Positions 1 through 7,300 of a stretch of DNA of 8,832 nt are shown one piece after another (position 1 is the stretch's first letter; each line of letters opens with the position of its first letter). Position numbers and translations under genes: made by a program. The notes below the pieces were generated by a model. The model was not told where the DNA came from. It worked only from the letters and a program-made list of their open reading frames with translations, and ran no database searches. Location: positions 1-8,832 of the forward strand of contig JAUXEQ010000048.1 in the NCBI GenBank assembly GCA_030620455.1, given 5' to 3'. This DNA comes from a bacterium. GTDB taxonomy: Bacteria > UBP14 > UBA6098 > B30-G16.

Positions 1-227
1 AATGGTTTTTAGATCATAGATTTGATAATTTGGATAAGGTTAAAAAAGTTTACGATATGTCTAAAAAATTTCATGCTGAAATCGTTCTAATAACCGAAAA
101 GGACGCGGTTAAGATTCGAAAATTTGCACCAGACAATTTTTTTGCATTGACAATTAATCTTGAAGTAATAGAAAAAGAAGCCTTAACAAAATATATAAAG
201 AACCTTTTAGAAGTTTACGGAGGTTAA
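1..227 (+). CDS. lpxK: LpxK C-terminal fragment (tetraacyldisaccharide 4'-kinase), 5' truncated
   Basis: LpxK phosphorylates the 4' position of the lipid A disaccharide at the inner membrane. Only the last 74 or so residues are here. The frame is open from the first whole codon at position 3 to the TAA at 225-227, so the gene begins outside the window; the TTG at 30 is an internal Leu codon, not a start. The recognisable family features are an Asp-His pair near the window edge (codons 12-17, in FLDHRF), the hallmark TEKDAVK motif about 28 residues further on, and the short hydrophobic-acidic strand FFALTINLEV near the C-terminus. The family is usually about 330 residues, so roughly three quarters is missing. 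The assignment rests on these motifs and their spacing. It implies a lipid A-containing outer membrane. The end of the gene carries the ribosome binding site of the next gene. Confidence 0.85.
   Translation, partial: WFLDHRFDNLDKVKKVYDMSKKFHAEIVLITEKDAVKIRKFAPDNFFALTINLEVIEKEALTKYIKNLLEVYGG
219..223 (+). promoter_or_regulatory. Ribosome binding site of the asnB-type gene, inside the lpxK end
   Basis: GGAGG sits in the last two Gly codons of lpxK, 7 bases before the ATG at 231. With only 3 bases between the lpxK stop and this start, translation of the two genes is probably coupled in one transcript. Confidence 0.8.
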
Positions 228-230
228 TTA

Positions 231-2075
231 ATGTGTGGCATAGTGGGAATATGGAATGCTGGATTGGAGCACACTTTACTATTAATGCGGGATACACTTA
301 CTCACCGCGGTCCGGATGCTGCTGGCATCTACCACGACGACAAATTCAATCTTATATTAGGGCATAGACGACTTCGAATTATCGATATAAGCGAGGATTC
401 TGATCAACCTTTTCTATCACGTGATGGACGATATGCTTTAGTCTATAACGGAGAGGTTTATAATTTTAAAGAACTTAGACGAGAACTGGAATCTTATGGC
501 GAAAAGTTCTACACTAAAGGTGATACCGAAGTTGTCCTTTCTGCATTAATGCATTGGGGTTCTGCTGCCCTCGATAAATTTGAGGGTATGTTTGCATTAG
601 CTCTCTGGGACAGTGAGGAAAAATCTCTTTTCCTTGCAAGAGATAGATTTGGCGTTAAACCACTTCTATACTGGCAGAGTGGTTATTCCTTTGCTTTTGC
701 CTCTGAAATTAAGGCTTTGAGAGTAAACAAAATAATTCCACTCGATCCAGATATTAACTCACTGGCAGATTTCCTTGAAATGGGTTACATACCCGCACCT
801 AAGTCTGCATATAAGAATATATTCAAACTTATGCCCGGGCAGATGATGTGGGTCAGAGATGGCGGTAGAGAGCTTAGCTTTAAACAGTGGTGGGAACCCA
901 CACAATACTTTCTCAAAAAAACAGATGTTTCTGAGACCGAACTTTTAGAAGAATTGCATGATAGACTGACAACAGCTTTTGACAGACGAATGATTGCTGA
1001 TGTACCGGTGGGAGTTTTTCTCAGTGGTGGCGTAGATTCCTCGGCGGTTGTTGCAATACTTTCTCAGCATCACAACCAAATTAACACATTTACAATAGGT
1101 TTCCCCGAAAGGGATTTCGATGAAGCTCGCTATGCACAGAGGATCTCAAATATTTTCGGAACAAATCATACCGAGCTTTACTGCGAGCCAAACGATGTTA
1201 GAACAGCAATCGAGGAAATTTTCAATACATTCGATGAACCGTTTGGAGATCCTTCATCGATACCAACAATGTTAGTTTCAAAACTTGCACGAGAGAAGGT
1301 TACGGTTTCTCTTTCCGCTGAGGGTGGAGATGAATTATTCGCTGGATACTCCAGGTATCCCTTGGCGCTCAGATGGTTAAAGCAACCAGGATTTATGCGA
1401 AAAGCTGTTTCCATTTTGCCTGAAGGTTTGATTTCTAAATTGCTTGCTATAAAAGGTATCCCAGATCCATGCACCAAAGCGGCTAAAACTCGATGGCTTA
1501 GTAATGCTAAGTCACCTAGTTCTCTATATAGAGCGATAACTCGGTATTATTCAGATGATGAGATTGAACGAATTCTTGGAGTTAAAACCGAGAAGAGAAA
1601 ATACCAGATCTCAGACTTGCCTTCGGATTTACCTGTTATCGATTTCCTTAGATTAGCGGATATTAACATGTATTTGTCTAACGATATTCTCGTTAAAACC
1701 GACAGAGCATCGATGTCCGTTAGTCTTGAGAGTCGCGAACCATTCCTTGACAATGGCTTATTCAAATTTGCTGCAAATCTTCCTGATAAATGGTTAATAA
1801 GAAACGGGATGGGAAAGTATTTGCTAAGAAAGCTCCTTCAGAGATATATACCAGAAGAATTGTTAAATAGACCTAAAATGGGTTTCGGTGTTCCTCTAAT
1901 AAAATGGTTTGCAGAGGATCTATCCGGCCTTGTTAATGAAGTCCTTAATCCAGACAGTCTTCGAGAAGTGGAATTCCTAAACTGTAATGAGATTCTTAAA
2001 ATTTTGCCAGAAAAGTTTGATAGTAAGCTTGCAGCAAATAAAGTTTGGTTAATGATGATGTTAGTCAAATGGTGA
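231..2075 (+). CDS. asnB: Asparagine synthase (glutamine-hydrolysing) / AsnB-family amidotransferase
   Basis: The family hydrolyses glutamine in an N-terminal domain and passes ammonia through a tunnel to a C-terminal domain that adenylates a carboxylate, classically aspartate to asparagine. Cys2 (MCGIVGIW) is the N-terminal nucleophile. Other glutaminase motifs are HRGPD (25-29), YNGEVYN (72-78) and GDTE (97-100). The synthetase domain shows the pyrophosphate loop SGGVDSS (265-271), EGGDELFAGY (364-373), KTDRASM (489-495), SLESREPFLD (498-507) and RPKMGFGVP (547-555). Both halves look intact. At 614 residues it matches the longer AsnB/AsnO class rather than the roughly 554-residue E. coli AsnB. 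Many long homologues lie in polysaccharide clusters and amidate sugar acids. Because lpxK lies immediately upstream, an envelope-glycan substrate is possible here, but true asparagine synthesis cannot be excluded. The start is fixed by Cys2 and the GGAGG site. Confidence 0.95.
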   Translation: MCGIVGIWNAGLEHTLLLMRDTLTHRGPDAAGIYHDDKFNLILGHRRLRIIDISEDSDQPFLSRDGRYALVYNGEVYNFKELRRELESYGEKFYTKGDTEVVLSALMHWGSAALDKFEGMFALALWDSEEKSLFLARDRFGVKPLLYWQSGYSFAFASEIKALRVNKIIPLDPDINSLADFLEMGYIPAPKSAYKNIFKLMPGQMMWVRDGGRELSFKQWWEPTQYFLKKTDVSETELLEELHDRLTTAFDRRMIADVPVGVFLSGGVDSSAVVAILSQHHNQINTFTIGFPERDFDEARYAQRISNIFGTNHTELYCEPNDVRTAIEEIFNTFDEPFGDPSSIPTMLVSKLAREKVTVSLSAEGGDELFAGYSRYPLALRWLKQPGFMRKAVSILPEGLISKLLAIKGIPDPCTKAAKTRWLSNAKSPSSLYRAITRYYSDDEIERILGVKTEKRKYQISDLPSDLPVIDFLRLADINMYLSNDILVKTDRASMSVSLESREPFLDNGLFKFAANLPDKWLIRNGMGKYLLRKLLQRYIPEELLNRPKMGFGVPLIKWFAEDLSGLVNEVLNPDSLREVEFLNCNEILKILPEKFDSKLAANKVWLMMMLVKW

Positions 2076-2162
2076 ATCTATGCATACAACGGAATTACTC
2101 TATCACACCATCGGCAACGATAACTATGCTGAAATACAGTTAAAATAGCATGCAACATTCAT

Positions 2163-2366
2163 TCACTCGTTATATTCGATAACTTTTGTTTCAGGCAAGA
2201 ATTCACGAACTGAAACATCATGGACTCTCAATGCCATTCCTCCACATTTATCATCGCTAAGATGCTCGGGAACGGGTATCATATCGAATTCCACTTTACG
2301 CTTCCTCAGCATCTCTTCAGCATGATAAAGCTTCGTTATTGTTGTAAATAGAAGAAGATACGCCAC
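2163..2366 (-). CDS. DUF3343 / putative Se/S carrier-like small protein
   Basis: This small protein resembles the DUF3343 family (Pfam Se_S_carrier, PF11823), also found fused to the selenium-metabolism protein YedF. The match is an initial beta strand (AYLLLFTTIT), a helix with HAEEMLRKRKVEFDMIPVP, then the conserved Cys-Gly turn DDKCGG and MALRV. The Cys is the likely functional residue; the family's biochemical role is unproven. A GTG at 2366 is preferred as start (67 residues): GGAGG lies 4 bases upstream and the protein then begins directly at the first strand, as homologues do. An ATG at 2387 would add seven residues but has no convincing ribosome binding site. The spacing of 4 is short, so the start is not certain. 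It is the last gene of the minus-strand cluster, 151 bases after the activase from the GTG (130 from the ATG). DUF3343 genes often accompany 2-hydroxyacyl-CoA dehydratase and activase genes. Confidence 0.8.
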   Translation of the reverse strand: MAYLLLFTTITKLYHAEEMLRKRKVEFDMIPVPEHLSDDKCGGMALRVHDVSVREFLPETKVIEYNE

Positions 2367-2370
2367 TTGT

Positions 2371-2375
2371 CCTCC
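2371..2375 (-). promoter_or_regulatory. Ribosome binding site deciding a GTG start for the DUF3343 gene
   Basis: Read on the minus strand, GGAGG (followed by ACAA) precedes GTG at 2366. The longer ATG candidate at 2387 lacks a comparable purine-rich site, so this motif favours the shorter protein. Confidence 0.5.
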
Positions 2376-2517
2376 AATTCTGTGCATGATATAATGAATA
2401 TCTTATTCTTATAACGCATATTTTAGTTTTAAATCTAATGTAAATATCCCTTTAATTATATAAATTATTGCTATTTGTCTATAAAACATCAGAGCTATGA
2501 AAATCTCAAGAAAAATC

Positions 2518-3276
2518 TTAACCTTTGTCCCAAAATTCTATACATCCTATTGCACCAGTGAACTGCGGATTGGGAGGAACTTTAATTTCCGTTTGTAATT
2601 CTATTCCAAGCAGTTCAATAATTGCTTTATTGTTGGCTACACCACCTGATGCCACAATAACATCGTTTTTGAATCCCTTAATTAATGAGAGAAATCTTTT
2701 TACTATCGACATATTAACTCCTGATGCAAGTCTCTCTCGAGGAATACCCATAGCCATTTTCTCGAGAAGTTCTGTTTCAGCAAACACTGCACATGTGGAG
2801 CTTATATCGACCGGATTGTCACGATAATTTGACAATTCTTCTACTTTCATTCCCAGAATTCGAGCCATATTTTCAAGATACCTTCCTGTCGATGCTGCAC
2901 ATCTATCTGAAGTTCTAAAATCAACGACTTCAGAGGATTCGACTCTTATGATTTTTGTATCTTGTCCGCCGAAATCTATAAGAGTGAAATTATTTAACCT
3001 TAACAAATAAATAGCTCCTAATGTATGAGCTTGAATTTCAGATATTTCAGTAGCACCAGCTAAGGTCGCTCTTTCTCTGCCATAACCCGTTGCAACAATT
3101 TCGCTTTGCTCACGCAAATTAAGTTTTTTGAAATCAAGCAGGAAACCGTTATCAGTTATGCTTCCGAATTCTCGATAGAACTTTGCAGAATCGTAAAGCC
3201 TAAATACAGGTTTTTGTTTTTCGAAAAAAGCAATTTTTGTAAACCTGCTGCCTATGTCAAGTCCTACTATTGACAA
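2518..3276 (-). CDS. CoA-substrate-specific enzyme activase (BcrAD/BadFG/HgdC family)
   Basis: These ATPases form a homodimer bridged by one [4Fe-4S] cluster and use ATP hydrolysis to push a low-potential electron onto a partner dehydratase or reductase. All family marks are present in 252 residues: the phosphate loop GLDIGSRFTK (5-14), ATGYGR (62-67), EIQAHTLGA (80-88), the second nucleotide motif DFGGQDTKII (101-110), CAASTGRYLE (126-135), SSTCAVFAETE (159-169) and ASGGVANN (209-216). Cys126 and Cys162 match the two cluster-ligating cysteines of HgdC. The length is typical for the small single-subunit type (about 260). The start is TTG at 3276, supported by GAGGAG 5 bases upstream and by the protein beginning right at the first strand. 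It overlaps the upstream HgdB-like gene by 20 bases, so the two are probably translated together and work as partners. Confidence 0.93.
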   Translation of the reverse strand: MSIVGLDIGSRFTKIAFFEKQKPVFRLYDSAKFYREFGSITDNGFLLDFKKLNLREQSEIVATGYGRERATLAGATEISEIQAHTLGAIYLLRLNNFTLIDFGGQDTKIIRVESSEVVDFRTSDRCAASTGRYLENMARILGMKVEELSNYRDNPVDISSTCAVFAETELLEKMAMGIPRERLASGVNMSIVKRFLSLIKGFKNDVIVASGGVANNKAIIELLGIELQTEIKVPPNPQFTGAIGCIEFWDKG

Positions 3277-4258
3277 TTTTACTCCTCAACATCTCCACAA
3301 AAGCTTGTAGTCGCATTTTAGTTCGGGCATCGAGTGAAAACACTTCGCCACCCTCGATTAAAATATACGGAACTCCGATTTCACGGCGAAATATTATATC
3401 CTCGATCTGCCTAAAGCAAAATTGCTCCGCATAGTGAATTACCCCGTGAATATTCCTCTTTGTTATCTCGAGTTTTAAATCTTCCAATCGTCTAAATGCA
3501 CCGTATGGATAAGTATATCGCAAGTATTGTTCAACAATATCATCAGTTTCAAAGGGCATGGAGAACTGCCTTTGAACCTCATTTAAAACGACTCTTGCTC
3601 CATATCCCTCGAGTACATCGTATATATCACCATAGAGTGGTGGCACACCCATATAACAAAGTCGAACTTGATTTTCAAACGGCTCCCTTTTTTCGGCATC
3701 ATTTATAAACTGCATCAACTTTTTCTCGAATTTATCTGGATTTCCCTCAAAGTCACTGGTTGAAACTAAAAATGTGTGATTTTCCAAACCCTTAACTTTG
3801 TTTTCTTGCCAAGACAATCCGTCTATTTCATGTGCCAATTGTCTAATTCTATCGAGTCTTTTCTTCCAATTAATAATTTCATCCCATGAGGAAACTCTCA
3901 ATTTTTCAGCCAATCTTTCCATCTCACTACGAAGAGCTTTACTATCATAATTATAAGGAAATGAAAACGGATAAACTTTAACACCGTGATCTATGAGAGT
4001 CTCAGCCATCGCGTGGGTATTGGAGCAATCCCCCTGAATTACAGCAATTATTTCCTTTATGCCTTCGCCCAGAACCGTGCCGTATATACCTCTAATCCAC
4101 GTACACACATTTCTTGGGAAACCGTCAAGATCAGCCCGTTTAACAAAATTCTCACGATTTTTATTCGATATGAAAAGATTATTTAAATCAACAGGAACTG
4201 CACCAGCTGCAAAAATTATTTCAACAGGTATTGTCGTTGTTATTCCGATATATCTCAT
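3257..4258 (-). CDS. 2-hydroxyacyl-CoA dehydratase D-component-like (HgdB family) protein
   Basis: Members of this family (HGD-D, PF06050; COG1775) carry Fe-S clusters and, when activated by a BadF/HgdC-type ATPase, dehydrate 2-hydroxyacyl-CoAs, reduce benzoyl-CoA or, in double-cubane proteins, reduce small molecules. The N-terminus IPVEIIFAAGAVPVDL (10-25) is the family's typical opening. VCTWIRG (Cys52), QGDCSNTHAMAE (Cys78) and HYAEQFCFRQIED (Cys281) place three likely cluster cysteines in the expected order. Cys201 (LCYMGVPP) is the only other cysteine, and lies where the second Rossmann-like half starts. The C-terminal YILIEGGE segment (298-305) is also in style. At 333 residues it is shorter than many D-subunits (about 380-420). 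It is the first gene of its operon, overlapping its activase by 20 bases. No partner A-subunit is present, so it may act as a homodimer. The substrate is unknown. No clear ribosome binding site precedes the ATG. Confidence 0.9.
   Translation of the reverse strand: MRYIGITTTIPVEIIFAAGAVPVDLNNLFISNKNRENFVKRADLDGFPRNVCTWIRGIYGTVLGEGIKEIIAVIQGDCSNTHAMAETLIDHGVKVYPFSFPYNYDSKALRSEMERLAEKLRVSSWDEIINWKKRLDRIRQLAHEIDGLSWQENKVKGLENHTFLVSTSDFEGNPDKFEKKLMQFINDAEKREPFENQVRLCYMGVPPLYGDIYDVLEGYGARVVLNEVQRQFSMPFETDDIVEQYLRYTYPYGAFRRLEDLKLEITKRNIHGVIHYAEQFCFRQIEDIIFRREIGVPYILIEGGEVFSLDARTKMRLQAFVEMLRSKIVNSRT
3282..3287 (-). promoter_or_regulatory. Ribosome binding site for the TTG start of the activase
   Basis: On the minus strand GAGGAG is followed by TAAAA and then TTG at 3276. 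It lies within the final codons of the HgdB-like gene and is what makes the non-ATG start credible. Confidence 0.7.
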
Positions 4259-4323
4259 AATTAATAGTAATAAGAAACTTTTGTTAAGAATAACAAGATA
4301 TTTTTAGATGTAACTAATCCCAA

Positions 4324-4329
4324 ATTATA
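4324..4329 (-). promoter_or_regulatory. Possible -10 element for the minus-strand HgdB-like operon
   Basis: A perfect TATAAT reads on the minus strand 66 bases before the ATG of the HgdB-like gene. No good -35 box sits 16-18 bases upstream of it. An alternative is TTGTTA with a 17-base spacer to TTATTA nearer the gene, which would give an almost leaderless message and fit the missing ribosome binding site. Both are guesses from sequence alone. Confidence 0.25.
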
Positions 4330-4331
4330 CC

Positions 4332-4360
4332 TTGATTTCAAAACATTATTGGTATATTGT
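4332..4360 (+). promoter_or_regulatory. Possible promoter of the large secreted-protein gene
   Basis: TTGATT (4332-4337) with 15 bases to TATATT (4353-4358), or 17 bases to TATTGT (4355-4360), resembles a housekeeping-type promoter about 30 bases before the ATG at 4389. It is in the 130-base divergent gap and so could share control with the minus-strand operon. The organism's sigma-factor preference is unknown. Confidence 0.3.
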
Positions 4361-4376
4361 TAAAATGGAAATTAAT

Positions 4377-4383
4377 AAGGAGG
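4377..4383 (+). promoter_or_regulatory. Ribosome binding site fixing the start of the secreted protein at 4389
   Basis: AAGGAGG lies 5 bases before the ATG at 4389. The reading frame is open further upstream to 4332, but only this start has a ribosome binding site and puts the signal peptide at the N-terminus. Confidence 0.85.
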
Positions 4384-4388
4384 AAAAA

Positions 4389-7300
4389 ATGAGATTTGTA
4401 ACAAAGATAATATTTTTTGCGATTATTTTGGGAATGTTGCCAATAATGGCATTTGGTCAATGGAGTTTTATCTTCGACCCCTCGGAGGACTGCGGTTCTG
4501 ACTTCTTTGGATTTGGAGTGGATTCTTTAGCAACCGATTTGTATGATCCAAGTTATGATTCAGTATTACCTCCAATTATTACCTGCCCTGTCAAGTTATA
4601 CTTTCCAACTAATGATACTGCATGGCCTGGTTTACACTTAAAAACCTCCATTAAATACCCCAGAGATACAGTGAATTGGGATTTTAGATTGGTCTCAGAC
4701 GGTGGAATAGATTCTATTCAATTGTGCACTTTGTACTGGAATTCAGCAGATTTGCCGATCGATTACGGTTCGTTGTATATCGATACGCTCAATGATTTCT
4801 CCACTGCCAATGATATGAGCCGAATACCTTCATTTTCATATGTGGTAAACGTAAAACCTTACGCTGTAACAACACATGTTTACTTCAAATTCATTTCCGA
4901 CACAACAATAACAGACGATACACTTCCACCATATACAATAAACCATGTCCCAGCATGTGATGATACTACAGTACCGAAGGATATCGATTCAATAGCATTC
5001 GATATTGTGGATAGTGGAATTTCCGGTGTCAATTATTCCACTGTTTTAATCACGCTTAATGGACTAAATCTAACTGCGTTTTTCGCAAATTCTCCGATTC
5101 TCAACGGATATCATTTATGCCTCGAAGATCCAAGTCCCTATCTCAGAGATTCAACGGATTATAATTTAATTATAAGAGCCTCTGACTGGGCTGGAAATGA
5201 TATGAATTACAACTGCTTCTTTCACACTTCACCACCAGTCGGAACATCGCATAAAATCTTCGGTAATGTGTCTGATACCACGACATCTATAGCTTTAGAG
5301 GGTGCAGTGGTTTCCTTGCCACTGGGTTTGATTACGGAGTACGACACCACTGATGCATGGGGACATTACGAATTCGACGATATACTCGATGGATTATATA
5401 ATCTGACATGTGATAAAGATGACTATTTTTCCAAAACCTCCCCAGTAACAGTGGCAGGACTCGATACAAGACTTGATTTCTTCCTGATGCCCTTAGATAC
5501 ATCCACCACAGACACGATTTGCGGAAATGTTTCGGACGAATCAACTGGAATGTTCCTTCCAAATGTGAATATCTATGCATCATGGGCAACCGACTCTACA
5601 GATACTATTTCAGATTCCTTAGGTACTTTTTGCTTACTTGACATTCCAAAAGGCGTTAAGGTAATATTTATTGCACATGCATCCTTCGGTTTCTACAAAG
5701 ATGACACAATAATAGCAATGATCGACACATTAGGAGATTTAAATTTCTCACTTAAACAGATCACAGTATTCGATGTCAGTGGCTGGATATATCTCGAAGG
5801 GAGAACTAATCATCAAGGAACAATTGTTGAACTTAAAACTGTGGGAATAGATACAACAGACTCTTCAGGTGCTTTTCTTTTCACTTCTGTGGATACTGGA
5901 ACATACGATCTTATCTTTAATCATGATGCTTACATTCCAGAGACTCTTACTATTGTCGTTTCTTTTGGTCCAACTTTTTTAAGCGACACATTATACAAAG
6001 AACCGAGTTATCCGCCACCAAGGAATCTTGCTGGCACCGATAGTTTATGCGCAGAACTGGTTTCCTTATATTGGGATTGTCCTTTGCCAGATGATATTGT
6101 GGAAATTGCTTACGATAACGGTCCACTTCCTGGTTTTTATTATTTGGTAGATGTTGAAGTGTATAGCGCTGATAGAATAGGAGTTCTTTTCTCTGTACCG
6201 GATTCGAATGAAATTATAGCTGTTAAATTAGGTATGTATGGTGATGTGGATGTCTTCTGTGAAATAAATTTATGGTCAGGAAGCGAACCTATATTACCCG
6301 CTCTTGGTGTACAAGCTGCAACGGATTATCTTCATCCCGATCTCTTTTGGGTGGAATTTGATTTCAGGACTACACCAATTTCTGTGTTTGGCGATTTCTT
6401 TGTTCAGATTTACCCGGAAGCTTCAGCAACAGAATTTAATATTTTGGCAGATTCAATTGGAGATTCAACGTATGATCGCTTCATTTTTGCACGCGGTTTA
6501 CCACCATTTCCCATATGGGAAAATCCTGTCGTTGTTGATCCTGATGCCAGCGGTTTTGTTTGGGTTCTTAGGGTTTATATACGAGATCCAGATGGAACAT
6601 TTATGTGGATAGAACCCACAGTAATAAGAGATGAAACTCATGTATCCTCCAAATTCTATAATAAAACCAATCCTTTTGGAAGCACAAAATTTAGTCGAAT
6701 GAGAAATAAAATTCCTCTTAGTGCCAGTAAAAAGGGATTATACAGAACATCAGAAATCACCGAATCGACTGAGTTTACTGATCTTATTAAATATAGAATC
6801 TATCGTTCTAATGGTATTTTCACAGATATTCACGATCCAGGAGTTGCTTTAATTGATAGCACCGTCCCGGATAACACACAATACGTTGATATTAATGTAA
6901 CACCGAATACAGATTACTATTATGCTGTAACAGCAGTCTATCCCGGCGACATCGAGTCCGATCCATCGAATATAATTCGAGCCAGTACAAGAGATTACGT
7001 TGTTTCTGGAAATATTTTAATAATCGATCACGATTGGGGTGAGAAATTGGCCAATGGTGATATCGATGACGAAGAAACAGTTCTGGCTGAGCTAATCGAT
7101 TCTATTACCACGTTACCTATTAGCGATCTGGTGATTACCGAGCAGGATGAATTGTTTTTAAATATGAGATTTGTCGACGATTTAGGATTCAAACTTTACG
7201 ATGCGATATTCTGGATCACACATTTCTCTCCCGAAACATATAACGGGATTGAAAAGCTGACAGATTATCTCGATGCAGGTGGAAATTTATACATCGAGGG

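Noticed and set aside
30..227. Independent 65-residue gene starting at TTG 30
   Set aside because: The frame is open to the window edge and the residues upstream of the TTG (DHRF) belong to the LpxK family pattern, so it is the end of a longer gene.
1178..1477. Antisense open frames within the asnB gene (also 1547-1765 and 1838-2068)
   Set aside because: They mirror a strongly supported coding frame, show no family resemblance and have no ribosome binding sites; shadows.
2169..2190. Small hairpin GTTAT/ATAAC followed by TTTTGTTT as an asnB terminator
   Set aside because: The stem is five weak pairs and lies within the DUF3343 coding end; not stable enough to call.
2388..2517. Possible 26-codon frame or separate promoter between the activase and the DUF3343 gene
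   Set aside because: Very AT-rich with only weak promoter-like matches and a short Ile/Lys-rich frame; nothing rises above what such DNA gives by chance.
4332..4388. N-terminal extension of the secreted protein by 19 codons
   Set aside because: It starts at a TTG that overlaps a promoter-like box, has no ribosome binding site, and would bury the signal peptide behind a charged stretch. The ATG at 4389 has AAGGAGG.
6304..6612. 102-codon frame inside the secreted-protein gene
   Set aside because: Out-of-frame shadow with unnatural composition (many Ile, Phe, Leu and Gln); the containing frame is continuous and recognisable.
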